Positions 16,630 through 25,129 of a stretch of DNA of 64,000 bases are shown here, in pieces. The stretch spans positions 1 to 64,000 of the forward strand of contig NZ_QRJZ01000002.1 of assembly GCF_003470665.1 (NCBI RefSeq). Direction: 5' to 3'. A program made the position numbers and the translations under genes. Each line of letters begins with the position of its first letter. Within the stretch, counting starts at the first letter, position 1. Origin of the DNA: Collinsella sp. AM17-1. GTDB taxonomy: Bacteria; Actinomycetota; Coriobacteriia; Coriobacteriales; Coriobacteriaceae. The notes beneath the pieces are model-generated. The model saw nothing but the letters and a program-made list of their open reading frames with translations, ran no database searches and was not told where the DNA came from.

Positions 16630-18174
16630 GTGGCCGGAATCGGTTTTGAGCTCAAACGCCTGTTTAGGCGCAAGGGTCTGTTTGCTACGATGCGCGCCTA
16701 TGGCTACGCCGGCATTGTGTGCACGGGCCCCATGCTGCTTGGCGTGCTGCTCCAGGTGGGTATCTTGGTGCTGTGCGGTCTGTGGGGTGTGGGCCGCGCC
16801 AACCAGGATCTGCTGGTGTGCATGGTGACCTATACGCTGCTGGCGTCGCTTACGCTCACAAGCTTTTTTTCCATGCCCGTCACGCGCTTTTTGGCCGACA
16901 TGCTCTTTGCCGAACGCGAGGATGAGATCCTGCCTTCGTTTTGGGGATCTAATGCCATCATGCTCGTTGCGGGCACGGTGCTCTACGGCGTCTTTTTGCT
17001 GTTCTCGGGCGCCACGCTGCTGCAGGGGCTGCTGTGCCTGTGGCTTTTCAACATTATGATCGTCAACTGGAACGGTATGAGTTACCTCACGGCCATCAAG
17101 GATTACCGCGGTATCCTGTGTAGCTTTGCGGCTGCCATTGGTGTGGCATGCCTGTGCGCCCTGGCCGCGCTGGCACTTGGGCTGCCGCCGGTCGAGGGCC
17201 TGTTGGCTTCAATCGCCCTAGGCTACGGCGTCATGCTCGCCTGGGATGTGGTACTGCTGTACCGGTATTTTCCACGGAGTGACCGGAGTCCCTGGCGTTT
17301 TTTGCGCTGGCTCGACCAATTTATGCCGCTTGCGCTTACGGGGCTGTTTACCAACTTGGGGCTTTTCGCACACCTGGTTATTATCTGGGCGGGCCCTATT
17401 GGCGTGCAGATCAAAGGCCTGTTTTACGGGGCTCCTTACCATGACGTGCCGGCACTCATTGCGTTTTTGACCACACTCGTCACGACCGTCAACTTTGTGG
17501 TGTCGGTCGAGGTCAATTTCTATCCGCGCTACCGTGACTACTACAGTCTGTTTAACGACGGCGGCGTGGTGGGCGATATTGTGGTGGCAGAGGAGGAGAT
17601 GCTCTCCACGCTCAACAGCGAACTGCGCTTTTGCGCACTCAAGCAGCTGTTTGTGACGGCGGCGGTCATTTCGCTCGAGACCACAGTGCTCTCGGCCCTG
17701 CCGCTGGGCTTTAACAATCTGATGCACGGGTATTTTCGCACATTATGCGTAGGCTACGGCCTGTATGCCGTGGGCAATACAATCCTGCTGATCTTGCTGT
17801 ACTTTACCGACTACAAGGGAGCCGTTCTGGCCTCGGGCCTGTTTGCCGGTGTGGCAGGGCTGGCGACCGCCGTGTCGTTGCTTTTGCCGCAGCAGTTTTA
17901 CGGCTTTGGCTTTTTGTTGGGTGCGGTGGTGTTTTTTATCGTGGCCCTGCTGCGGCTCGATACCTATACCACCAACTTGCCGTATCGTATCCTGAGCCAG
18001 CAGCCCATTGTGGCTACTGACAAGACGGGCTGGTTTACCGAACTTGGCCGGGTGCTCGACCGTGTTGAGCAACGCTACGAGGACAAGCGCGTGGGCGGTG
18101 GGCCGCGCAGTGCGTTTGAACGTATGGTGGTTCGCCTGTACCAAAAACATTGGGGAGGTTCTGATGATCGATAA
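16630..18174 (+). CDS. pelG: PelG-like polysaccharide exporter (MOP superfamily)
   Basis: 514 residues with a GTG start at 16630 and about 12 membrane helices. The opening MAGIGFELKRLF followed by a first helix with YAGIVCTGPMLLGVLL is the PelG hallmark. PelG belongs to the MOP flippase/exporter group and moves the growing Pel chain across the membrane in complex with PelF. The C-terminal 70 residues are cytoplasmic and basic. The next gene starts inside its 3' end (11-bp overlap), so the CotH-like gene belongs to the same transcript. No outer-membrane PelB or PelC is present, as expected for a cell with a single membrane. Confidence 0.9.
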   Translation: MAGIGFELKRLFRRKGLFATMRAYGYAGIVCTGPMLLGVLLQVGILVLCGLWGVGRANQDLLVCMVTYTLLASLTLTSFFSMPVTRFLADMLFAEREDEILPSFWGSNAIMLVAGTVLYGVFLLFSGATLLQGLLCLWLFNIMIVNWNGMSYLTAIKDYRGILCSFAAAIGVACLCALAALALGLPPVEGLLASIALGYGVMLAWDVVLLYRYFPRSDRSPWRFLRWLDQFMPLALTGLFTNLGLFAHLVIIWAGPIGVQIKGLFYGAPYHDVPALIAFLTTLVTTVNFVVSVEVNFYPRYRDYYSLFNDGGVVGDIVVAEEEMLSTLNSELRFCALKQLFVTAAVISLETTVLSALPLGFNNLMHGYFRTLCVGYGLYAVGNTILLILLYFTDYKGAVLASGLFAGVAGLATAVSLLLPQQFYGFGFLLGAVVFFIVALLRLDTYTTNLPYRILSQQPIVATDKTGWFTELGRVLDRVEQRYEDKRVGGGPRSAFERMVVRLYQKHWGGSDDR

Positions 18175-19933
18175 GTTGATGTCTCGCCGCTGTCTGATCG
18201 AGGCGGCTGCCGGCGCGCTGCTGCTTTCGGGCTGCTCATCTCAGGACGAATCCTCGACAAATAAGGTAAAAAAGCAGGACAAGATTAAAAAGGCCGAGGC
18301 CTCCGACCAGTCCAAGCATCTGCGCGATAAGGACGAGCTGTACGAGGTCTACGACGACTCGGACATTGTGACCATGTACCTGACGGTCTCGCGCGGCAAC
18401 AGCTCCGAGAACACCGACCACAGCTGGGCCGAGATCAACACGTACTCGGTGTATGACTATGCCGACATGGGCGTGACGCGCTATCAGGTTATGGGCCTGC
18501 TGCAGCCGGGCGACGAAGACGGCCCGGTGGCCGGCGAGGTTGGCTATGGCGAGGAAGCGCCCAATGCCACCGTGCAGGTGCGCGGCCAGACGTCGAGCTC
18601 CTACACGCAAAAGAATTACAAGGTGGAGCTCAAAAAAGGCAAGGGCACCTGGCGCCAACAGCGCGCGATTGCGCTCAACAAGCACATGGGCGAGGGTATG
18701 CGTTTTCGCAACAAGATGGCCTACGACCTTATCCGCGGGATTCCCCAGATGATGGGCCTGCGCACGCAGTTTGTGCATCTGTGGGTGTGCGACCAGACCG
18801 AAAAGTCCAACGATACCTTTGAGGACTACGGCCTGTTTACGCAGGTGGAGCAGCTCAACAAGACGGCGCTTAAGGCACATGGCCTGGATAAGAGCGGGCA
18901 CCTGTACAAGGTGAACAGCTTTGATTTCCATCGCTACGAGGACACCATTAAGCTTGCCGACGATCCCGACTACAACCAGGCAAGCTTTGAGGGCATGCTC
19001 GAGATTAAAGGCGATACGGACCACACCAAGCTCATCGCGATGCTCGATGCGCTCAACGACGAATCGCAAAAGATCGATGACGTGCTCGACACCTACTTTG
19101 ATACCGAGAACCTGGTCTATTGGCTGGCGTTTCAGATTCTGACGGGCAACTGCGATACGCAGAACCGCAACTGCTATCTGTACAGCCCGCTCAACTCAAA
19201 TACCTGGTACTTTTTAGATTGGGATAACGACGGCATGCTGCGTAAGCTTGAGCTGAGTCTGAAGGGGTTCTCGGACTATGCGAGCTGGGAGCGCGGCGTA
19301 AGCAACTACTGGGGCAACGTGCTATTCAATCGTGCACTGCGTAGCAAATCGTTCCGCAGCGAGCTCGACCGCGCCGTAAAGGACCTGCGCTCGTATATGA
19401 CCGAGGCTCGCCTGGCCAAGATGATTAGACATTATCGCGAGGTTACCGAATCGCTGGTCTTTGCTTCGCCCGATATCGACAACCTGCCAGTCACCAAGGA
19501 CCAATACGAGCAGATTGCCACGGCGATTCCCTCCGAGATGGAGGAGAACTTTAAGAGCTACTGCGAGAGCTATAAAAAGCCCATGCCGTTCTACATTGGC
19601 GTGCCGCAGATCGATAACGGTAAGCTGCGCATTAACTGGGATGCGTCTTACGACTTTAGGGCGCGTGACATTCGCTATACCGTGGAGCTGGCGCGCGACT
19701 ATGCCATCAAGGACGTACTTTTTAAGGCCGAGGATGTGCTGCTTCCCGAGGTGACCTGCGATGCGCCCGATACCGGCCAGTATTTTGCGCGCGTGCGCGC
19801 TACCAACTCCGATGGCTATACGCAGGATGCCTTTGACTACTATGTGACCGATGACGGCAAGCACTACGGCATGAAGTGTTTTTACGTGCAGGATGGCGGT
19901 AAGGTCGTGGAGGACACGTATGAGGAGGGCTAG
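18164..19933 (+). CDS. CotH-like lipoprotein kinase
   Basis: 589 residues from the ATG at 18164. A twin-basic start and hydrophobic stretch end in LLLSGC, a lipobox placing the modified cysteine at residue 24, so the protein is an exported lipoprotein. A Lys/Glu/Ser-rich spacer follows, then a CotH kinase-type domain: IALNKHMGEGMRFRNKMAY, a LFTQVEQLNK segment and YFLDWDNDGM. A fibronectin-like beta domain ends the protein. CotH of Bacillus phosphorylates spore-coat proteins. Non-sporulating bacteria often carry CotH together with VTC and DUF4956 proteins, as here. Its substrate in the Pel context is unknown; it may modify a surface protein or glycan. Confidence 0.8.
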   Translation: MIDKLMSRRCLIEAAAGALLLSGCSSQDESSTNKVKKQDKIKKAEASDQSKHLRDKDELYEVYDDSDIVTMYLTVSRGNSSENTDHSWAEINTYSVYDYADMGVTRYQVMGLLQPGDEDGPVAGEVGYGEEAPNATVQVRGQTSSSYTQKNYKVELKKGKGTWRQQRAIALNKHMGEGMRFRNKMAYDLIRGIPQMMGLRTQFVHLWVCDQTEKSNDTFEDYGLFTQVEQLNKTALKAHGLDKSGHLYKVNSFDFHRYEDTIKLADDPDYNQASFEGMLEIKGDTDHTKLIAMLDALNDESQKIDDVLDTYFDTENLVYWLAFQILTGNCDTQNRNCYLYSPLNSNTWYFLDWDNDGMLRKLELSLKGFSDYASWERGVSNYWGNVLFNRALRSKSFRSELDRAVKDLRSYMTEARLAKMIRHYREVTESLVFASPDIDNLPVTKDQYEQIATAIPSEMEENFKSYCESYKKPMPFYIGVPQIDNGKLRINWDASYDFRARDIRYTVELARDYAIKDVLFKAEDVLLPEVTCDAPDTGQYFARVRATNSDGYTQDAFDYYVTDDGKHYGMKCFYVQDGGKVVEDTYEEG

Positions 19934-20711
19934 CGCGCTGCTTGAGCGCTTGGCAGCTCCGCCTGTGCGTGCCACGCAGGAGCGTTACCGCCATGAGCTC
20001 AAATATCTTATTAACGAGGGCGAGCACGCCGCGCTTGCCTGCCGCATGGCGCCGGTTTTTAAACTGGACAAGCATGCGCGGGCGGGCGGCTATACCATTC
20101 GCAGCCTGTACTTTGACGACTATTGCAACTCGGCCTACGAGGAAAAAGACGCCGGCATTCTCATGCGCAAAAAGTATCGCGTGCGCATCTATAACGGCAG
20201 CGACAAGGTGATTAAGCTCGAGCGCAAAAAGAAGTATGGCAGCTGGATCTACAAGGAGGACGCGCCGCTCACGCGTGGCGAGTTTGAGCAGATTCTGGCC
20301 GGTGACTACGACTTTTTGCTGAGGAGCCCCTATCCGCTCTGTCGCGAGTTCTACATCGAGTGCATCTGTAATATGATGCGCCCGCGGACCATCGTGGACT
20401 ACGAGCGCGAGCCGTGGGTGATGGACGAGGGCACCGTGCGCATCACATTTGATAGCAACGTGCGCGCGGCGGTGGGTAGCTTTGATATCTTTGACGCGAC
20501 GCTGCCCGCGCTGCCCGTGCTGGAGCCCGGCAAGCTGGTGATGGAGGTCAAGTTTACCGAGTTTTGTCCGCAGCTGGTGCGCGATATGGTGCCGCCGGGT
20601 GCGGCCGAACTCACGGCGGTCTCCAAGTACTGCCTGTGTTACGAAAAGACCGCCTACCTGCGCGGATTTAATTACTGGGAATCGGATTTTGAGAACCGAG
20701 GGGATATTTAG
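19920..20711 (+). CDS. VTC domain protein (polyphosphate polymerase-like)
   Basis: 263 residues from the ATG at 19920, which overlaps the CotH gene end and has GGAGGA upstream. It shows the VTC tunnel-fold features: YRHELKYLI near the N-terminus, IRSLYFDDYCNSAYEEK, KYRVRIYNGSDKVIKLERKKK with the basic strand residues, and a late VMEVKFTEF and SKYCLC. VTC domains make or bind polyphosphate or other triphosphate substrates. The trio CotH-VTC-DUF4956 is a recurrent bacterial neighbourhood, usually interpreted as a cell-envelope modification unit. No membrane segment is present. The DUF4956 gene starts four bases later. Confidence 0.8.
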   Translation: MRRASALLERLAAPPVRATQERYRHELKYLINEGEHAALACRMAPVFKLDKHARAGGYTIRSLYFDDYCNSAYEEKDAGILMRKKYRVRIYNGSDKVIKLERKKKYGSWIYKEDAPLTRGEFEQILAGDYDFLLRSPYPLCREFYIECICNMMRPRTIVDYEREPWVMDEGTVRITFDSNVRAAVGSFDIFDATLPALPVLEPGKLVMEVKFTEFCPQLVRDMVPPGAAELTAVSKYCLCYEKTAYLRGFNYWESDFENRGDI

Positions 20712-20714
20712 ACC

Positions 20715-21380
20715 ATGAGCACCAGGGACTTTTTTAAGAACTCCGTCTTGGAGGCGTTCGGTCAGGTCGACCCTGCCAAGATTGGCCTGTCGCTGCTCGT
20801 GGCGCTCGCCATGGGCATCCTGATCTATTACGTGTACAAGCGCTTTTTTACCGGCGTGGTGTATTCGCGCAGTTTTGCCGTGACGCTCGTGGGCATGTGC
20901 GTGCTCACCTGCATGGTCACGCTCGCGATCTCGACAAACGTGGTCATCTCGCTTGGTATGGTCGGTGCTCTGTCTATCGTCCGCTACCGTACGGCGGTCA
21001 AGGACCCGCTCGACCTGCTGTATCTGTTTTGGTCCATTACCACGGGCATTACGGCGGGAGCCGGTATGTATGCGCTCGTGGGGCTCACGGCGGTGGTGAT
21101 CGTGGTGATGATTGCCGGCTTTGCGAGCCACCAGGACAAGGCGCGCGTGTACATGATGGTCATCCACTACACGGGTCAGACCACCGGCGACGATATCGTG
21201 CGTGCATTTGGGCGCACCAAGTTCAGCGTCAAGTCCAAGACGATGCGCGGCAACAAAGTCGAGATGGCCGTCGAGGTGTTCTCGGACGGCGTGGATATGC
21301 CCTATGCCGACGCCATCCGCGCACTCGATGGCGTGGAGGACCTCACGCTCATCCAGTACAACGGCGAGTACCACGGCTAA
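20715..21380 (+). CDS. DUF4956 membrane protein
   Basis: 221 residues with four or five membrane helices in the first half (starting LSLLVALAMGILIYYVYKRF). The conserved loop LGMVGALSIVRYRTAVKDP is the DUF4956 signature. The C-terminal 90 residues are a soluble ferredoxin-like domain (KSKTMRGNKVEMAVEVFS). Function is unknown. The family partners with VTC-domain polymerases and CotH proteins and may form the channel or membrane base of that unit. It is the last gene of the pel-linked transcript; an inverted repeat follows at 21387. Confidence 0.8.
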   Translation: MSTRDFFKNSVLEAFGQVDPAKIGLSLLVALAMGILIYYVYKRFFTGVVYSRSFAVTLVGMCVLTCMVTLAISTNVVISLGMVGALSIVRYRTAVKDPLDLLYLFWSITTGITAGAGMYALVGLTAVVIVVMIAGFASHQDKARVYMMVIHYTGQTTGDDIVRAFGRTKFSVKSKTMRGNKVEMAVEVFSDGVDMPYADAIRALDGVEDLTLIQYNGEYHG

Positions 21381-21386
21381 TTTTGT

Positions 21387-21410
21387 TCCGGCGTTCTAAC
21401 GAACGCCGGA
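21387..21410 (+). terminator. Perfect hairpin after the pel-CotH operon
   Basis: TCCGGCGTTC (21387-21396) and GAACGCCGGA (21401-21410) form a perfect 10-bp stem with a TAAC loop, six bases after the DUF4956 stop. A T tract precedes rather than follows it on the plus strand, so termination may be inefficient. Confidence 0.5.
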
Positions 21411-21491
21411 CCGCTCGACGCTGCTTGCGCTGGCGTGCGGGCGACCTGGATGGGCTTATTTGGTTCAGTTTTATGTAAGGGACGGTGTCGT

Positions 21492-22484
21492 GTGGACGTG
21501 CAACAGCTAGAAGAGGCCTGGGCTATAAGGGCTGGTGCGCGTGAGGCGCGTCTTGTTGCGGCCTCGCATGTGCCGGCGGCACTGTCGCTTCTGGGGATCG
21601 TGCGGCCCGGCGATCGCCTGGTGGCCTTTGCGGACGACTTTGCCGATGCGTTTGCCTGTGGCTTTGATGGCTGCGATGTTGCGCTGGTGGGGGAGCCCGC
21701 AGCTGCGGCGTTTGCTGCGGCGTCCGAGGGCTTTGATGCATCGTTTGATGCTGGCGCGCCGCATCTGTGGTGGTTCGTCAACTCCATCGGCGGGTTTGGC
21801 CTGCGTGTGCCCGACCTTCGTGCACTGGGTCGCGAGGCTCGTGAGGCCCATGCACTGCTTGTGGTTGATAACACTGTGGCGGGCGTCTTTGGGTGCGATC
21901 CGCTGCGCTTGGGTGCCGTGCTGTCGCTCGAGGCGCTCGATCGCGTGTGTGCCGGCGTGGCGCCGCGCAAACTCGTTGCCGCTTCGGTGGCGCGCTCGCA
22001 GCTCAAGCGCCATCGCGTGGATGCCGCCGCAGAGTGCGCACACGCGTTGCTTGCGGACTGCGGTGCGTCTGTGCTTGGCCTGTCTGCCGAGGAGACCGAC
22101 GTGCTAGAACGCGGGCTGTCCTCGCTCGATGCTCGCATGCAGGCGCGCTTCGATCGCGCCCGTGCGCTGGCCGAGTATCTGTCTGCTAACGAGATGGTGT
22201 GTAACGTTCGCTATCCTGGGCTGGGTTCGCATCCCGATCATGCGGTTGCAACGGGAATCCTCGAGCACGGCTTTGGCCCGGCAGTTGAGTTTGACCTTAT
22301 CGAGCGAAGTGCGGGTGAGCTGTTCGACACATTGCCGGGGGAGTTCCGCACGTCGCCCGCCGGCGGCGCAACGACACGCCTTTCGGCCCCACGCGGCAAG
22401 CAGGGGAGCACCATCCGCCTCTTCGCCGGCACCGACGACCCCCTGCAGGTGGCTGCCACTCTCGATAACGCCCTTCGCAAGTAG
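21492..22484 (+). CDS. Cys/Met-metabolism PLP-enzyme homologue lacking the active lysine
   Basis: 330 residues from a GTG at 21492 with AAGGGACGG upstream. It follows the cystathionine gamma-synthase fold: LLVVDNTVAGVF corresponds to the VDNTF motif with the PLP-binding Asp, VRYPGLGSHPDHAVA to the YPGLPSHP motif, and a C-terminal TIRLFAGTDDPLQ to the usual IRLSVGLEDP. Where the SxTKY lysine should follow, the sequence reads AVLSLEALDRVCAG. The Schiff-base lysine is therefore missing, and the protein is shorter than the usual 380-400 residues. It is probably a catalytically dead or repurposed family member. It appears to be transcribed alone. Confidence 0.65.
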   Translation: MDVQQLEEAWAIRAGAREARLVAASHVPAALSLLGIVRPGDRLVAFADDFADAFACGFDGCDVALVGEPAAAAFAAASEGFDASFDAGAPHLWWFVNSIGGFGLRVPDLRALGREAREAHALLVVDNTVAGVFGCDPLRLGAVLSLEALDRVCAGVAPRKLVAASVARSQLKRHRVDAAAECAHALLADCGASVLGLSAEETDVLERGLSSLDARMQARFDRARALAEYLSANEMVCNVRYPGLGSHPDHAVATGILEHGFGPAVEFDLIERSAGELFDTLPGEFRTSPAGGATTRLSAPRGKQGSTIRLFAGTDDPLQVAATLDNALRK

Positions 22485-22500
22485 CTAATCGGGGTCTGTG

Positions 22501-22658
22501 TCACGAAAACGGCCTATTTACTACGTTTAAGCAATAGGGGTCGACCACACCCGCCTATTTTGAAAATTACCAAGCTGTTTACCAGCGGTTTTAATTTCAT
22601 AATGTCCGGTATGGTCGAGGGTATTCAACTAAACGTAGTAGATGGGCCCGTTTTGTGG
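22501..22658. repeat. MITE-like hairpin element
   Basis: About 29-bp terminal inverted repeats (22501-22529 and 22630-22658; 23 of 29 positions match ungapped, with TACTACGTTTA identical) bound a 158-bp AT-richer, non-coding segment. Inside them a second imperfect pair (around CGACCACACC and GGTATGGTCG) extends the foldback. It lies between the PLP-like gene and the ModE-like gene and encodes nothing. The structure fits a non-autonomous transposable element; target duplications were not clear. Confidence 0.6.
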
Positions 22659-22707
22659 CGCGATCCTCAACCCGAGGGCGCTGTGGGCTAAAAACCGCCT
22701 AAAAGGA

Positions 22708-23055
22708 CTACTCCGCGTTGATGCTGGCGATGAGGTCGTTGGCCTTTGCGGCAATTACTTGGTTGATGCCGGCCTGCAGCTCCTCATAGACTGCTATGGC
22801 TCGCTCGCCGGCGAGGGTGAGCGTGGATCCGCGGGCGCCGTCGCGCTCGATGAGCTTGCAGCCCAGCTGGCCTTCGGCTTCGTTTACAATGCGCCAGGCC
22901 TTGGAATATGCCATGCCCATGCTCTTGGCGGCACGGTTGAGCGAGTGCTCGCGGGCGATGCCCTGCAGCAGCAAGACGCAGCCGTGGCCGAACACGCCCG
23001 GCAGATCCTTGTCGCACGCTTGAATGACCAACTTTGCCGTTGTCTTGTACTCCAT
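22708..23055 (-). CDS. ModE-like winged-helix regulator
   Basis: 115 residues from the ATG at 23055; a GTG at 23064 is possible. It is a LysR/ModE-type winged helix: REHSLNRAAKSMGMAYSKAWRIVNEAE is the helix-turn-helix region, followed by the wing LIERDGARGSTLTLAGER. The molybdate-binding C-terminal domains of full ModE are absent, so this is the short, DNA-binding-only form. The N-terminus carries TAKLVIQACDKDLPGVFGHG. Its target is unknown. It is divergent from guaB, from which it is separated by about 190 bp, but nothing links the two. No molybdate transporter is in the window. Confidence 0.75.
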   Translation of the reverse strand: MEYKTTAKLVIQACDKDLPGVFGHGCVLLLQGIAREHSLNRAAKSMGMAYSKAWRIVNEAEGQLGCKLIERDGARGSTLTLAGERAIAVYEELQAGINQVIAAKANDLIASINAE

Positions 23056-23140
23056 GTGCTCCACGTCTCCCCGCTAAAGTGTTTGCTGGGCAAACGCAAA
23101 GCCTGCGTCAAACCCTCGTGTGCTCTTCTTAAAACATGCA

Positions 23141-23169
23141 TTGTAGCAGTCAAAGTGCGTTAAGATACT
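23141..23169 (+). promoter_or_regulatory. Probable guaB promoter
   Basis: TTGTAG (23141-23146) and GATACT (23164-23169) with a 17-bp spacer lie about 80 bp upstream of guaB. The hexamers match the consensus only moderately. Confidence 0.45.
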
Positions 23170-23248
23170 TCCCCAGTATTGGGCGCCCAAGGTTGGGCTG
23201 GGTCCTACGAGGCCTGCAGCCGACCGGTCGCATGGAAAAAGGAGAAAC

Positions 23249-24760
23249 ATGGCTACGTTCTTTCCCGGTGAGTCCCACACGTTTTCGGAGTATCTGCTGG
23301 TCCCTGGTTACTCGTCATCGCAGTGCATCCCCAACAACGTCTCTCTTAAGACGCCGCTAACCCGCTTTAAGCGCGGTGAGAAGCCGGCAATCACCCTGAA
23401 CATCCCCATGGTTTCCGCCATCATGCAGTCCGTCTCGGGCGTCGACATGGGTGTCGCGCTCGCTACCGAGGGTGGCCTGTCCTTCATTTACGGTTCCCAG
23501 ACCCCCGAGTCCGAGGCCGCTATGGTCAAGGCCGTCAAGGACCACAAGGCTGGTTTCGTTCAGTCCGATTCCACGCTGACCCCCGACATGACCATGGAGC
23601 AGGTCATCGAGCTCAAGGAGAAGACCGGTCACTCTACCATGCCGGTCACCGACGACGGCACTCCCAAGGGTAAGCTCCTGGGCATCGTCACCAGCCGTGA
23701 CTATCGCCCCAGCCGCGATGATCACCAGAAGAAGGTCTCCGAGTTCATGACCCCGCGTGAGCAGCTCATCGTGGGCGACAAGAACATTAGTCTCAAGGTT
23801 GCCAACGACGTCATCTGGGACAACAAGCTCAACGCTCTGCCCATCGTCGACGACAATGATCACCTGATGGGCATCGTCTTCCGCAAGGACTACGACAGCC
23901 ACAAGACCAACCCCAACGAGTTGCTCGATAACGACAAGCGCTATATGGTCGGCGCCGGCATCAACACCCGCGACTATGCCGAGCGCGTGCCGCTGCTCAT
24001 CGAGGCCGGTGCCGATGTCCTGTGCATCGACTCTTCCGAGGGCTTCAGCGAGTGGCAGAAGCGCACCATCGAGTGGATCCGCGCCAACTACGGCGAGGAC
24101 GTCAAGGTCGGTGCCGGTAACGTCGTCGACGCCGAGGGCTTCCGCTTCCTGGCCGACTGCGGTGCCGACTTCATCAAGGTCGGTATCGGCGGCGGTTCCA
24201 TCTGCATTACCCGCGAGACCAAGGGTATCGGTCGTGGCCAGGCCACCGCGCTGATCGACGTCTGCCGCGCTCGCGACGAGTACTACGAGGAGACCGGCGT
24301 CTACGTGCCCGTGTGCTCCGACGGCGGTATCGTCTACGACTACCACATGACGCTCGCCCTTGCCATGGGTGCCGACTTTATGATGCTGGGCCGTTACTTC
24401 GCCCGCTTTGACGAGAGCCCGACCGAGCGCGTCAACGTTAACGGCCAGTACATGAAGGAGTACTGGGGCGAGGGTTCCGCGCGTGCCCGCAACTGGCAGC
24501 GCTACGACCTGGGCGGCGCCGCGAAGCTTAGCTTCGTCGAGGGCGTCGACTCCTACGTTCCCTACGCAGGTTCCCTCAAGGACGGCGTGGGCGGCACGCT
24601 CTACAAGGTCAAGTCCACGATGTGCAACTGCGGTGCCCTCTCGATCCCCGAGCTCCAGGAAAAGGCACGCCTGACCCTGGTAAGCTCCACCTCAATCGTC
24701 GAGGGCGGCGCCCACGACGTTGTGGTTAAGGACTCCCAGCAGTCTGTATCTTATCGATAA
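23249..24760 (+). CDS. guaB: IMP dehydrogenase
   Basis: 503 residues, preceded by AAGGAG. It converts IMP to XMP with NAD+ in the first committed step of GMP synthesis. The TIM barrel is interrupted by two CBS domains (about 105-225, including MPVTDDG and [16 protein letters not shown]). The active-site loop [12 protein letters not shown] places the catalytic Cys at 319, followed by the phosphate-binding SDGGIVYDY and MLGRYFARF. The length matches bacterial GuaB. The C-terminal loop [12 protein letters not shown] differs from the usual one but aligns to the K+ and flap region. It stands alone, with its own promoter and a strong terminator downstream. Confidence 0.95.
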   Translation: MATFFPGESHTFSEYLLVPGYSSSQCIPNNVSLKTPLTRFKRGEKPAITLNIPMVSAIMQSVSGVDMGVALATEGGLSFIYGSQTPESEAAMVKAVKDHKAGFVQSDSTLTPDMTMEQVIELKEKTGHSTMPVTDDGTPKGKLLGIVTSRDYRPSRDDHQKKVSEFMTPREQLIVGDKNISLKVANDVIWDNKLNALPIVDDNDHLMGIVFRKDYDSHKTNPNELLDNDKRYMVGAGINTRDYAERVPLLIEAGADVLCIDSSEGFSEWQKRTIEWIRANYGEDVKVGAGNVVDAEGFRFLADCGADFIKVGIGGGSICITRETKGIGRGQATALIDVCRARDEYYEETGVYVPVCSDGGIVYDYHMTLALAMGADFMMLGRYFARFDESPTERVNVNGQYMKEYWGEGSARARNWQRYDLGGAAKLSFVEGVDSYVPYAGSLKDGVGGTLYKVKSTMCNCGALSIPELQEKARLTLVSSTSIVEGGAHDVVVKDSQQSVSYR

Positions 24761-24765
24761 GCGGC

Positions 24766-24859
24766 TTTTCCAGGCACCGCACCTTGCCGTTCAAACCGTC
24801 GCTTGCGTACCTAAGTACGCGGCGCTCCTCTTTCACTGCAATCTGCGGCACCTGGAAAA
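24766..24859. repeat. REP-like inverted repeat element downstream of guaB
   Basis: Arms of 16 bp (24766-24781 and 24844-24859, 14 matches, beginning TTTTCCAGG) enclose 62 bp with an inner perfect hairpin GCGTAC-CTAA-GTACGC (24805-24820). No gene is present. The architecture suggests a dispersed palindromic repeat rather than a simple terminator. Confidence 0.5.
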
Positions 24860-24919
24860 CCCGTTCGTGCTAGAACGAGTTTCAGACAAAGGTTGATTCT
24901 CAGCCACGTTATTTAGATA

Positions 24920-24954
24920 AAGCGAGATGCCTGCAAGTCGCAGGCATCTCGCTT
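24920..24954. terminator. Strong terminator hairpin
   Basis: A perfect 15-bp stem (AAGCGAGATGCCTGC with GCAGGCATCTCGCTT) closes an AAGTC loop and is followed by a T-rich stretch. It ends the guaB transcript and separates it from leuS. Confidence 0.8.
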
Positions 24955-24987
24955 GTTGTATTTGCTAGAATCATCCAAGTTAACCCT

Positions 24988-25107
24988 AGGGTCGGGCGGC
25001 TAGGCTTTGCTCGCTGCAAGTTCCGCACGAGCCGAAGGCCACTTAATGTGGCCTTCGTGCGCGCAGGACTGTCCGCAGCAGCGAGCAAAGCCCAGCCGAT
25101 CGGCCCC
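24988..25107. repeat. Long inverted repeat in the leuS 5' region
   Basis: Arms 24998-25017 and 25078-25097 match at 19 of 20 positions (core GGCTTTGCTCGCTGC) and extend with weaker pairing to about 24988 and 25107. An inner perfect stem GAAGGCCAC/GTGGCCTTC has a TTAAT loop. A -10-like TAGAAT at 24966 would place the structure in the leuS leader. No T-box sequence is present, so it is more likely a repeat element than a tRNA-sensing leader. Confidence 0.5.
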
Positions 25108-25129
25108 AATCAAGTTAAAAGGAGCTGAT

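Noticed and set aside
23065..23248. Purine riboswitch upstream of guaB
   Set aside because: The short leader lacks the three-way junction and conserved loop sequences of the purine riboswitch; only a moderate promoter is seen.
24955..25129. T-box riboswitch before leuS
   Set aside because: A long structured leader is present, but the conserved T-box sequence and a competing terminator with T run directly before leuS are absent.
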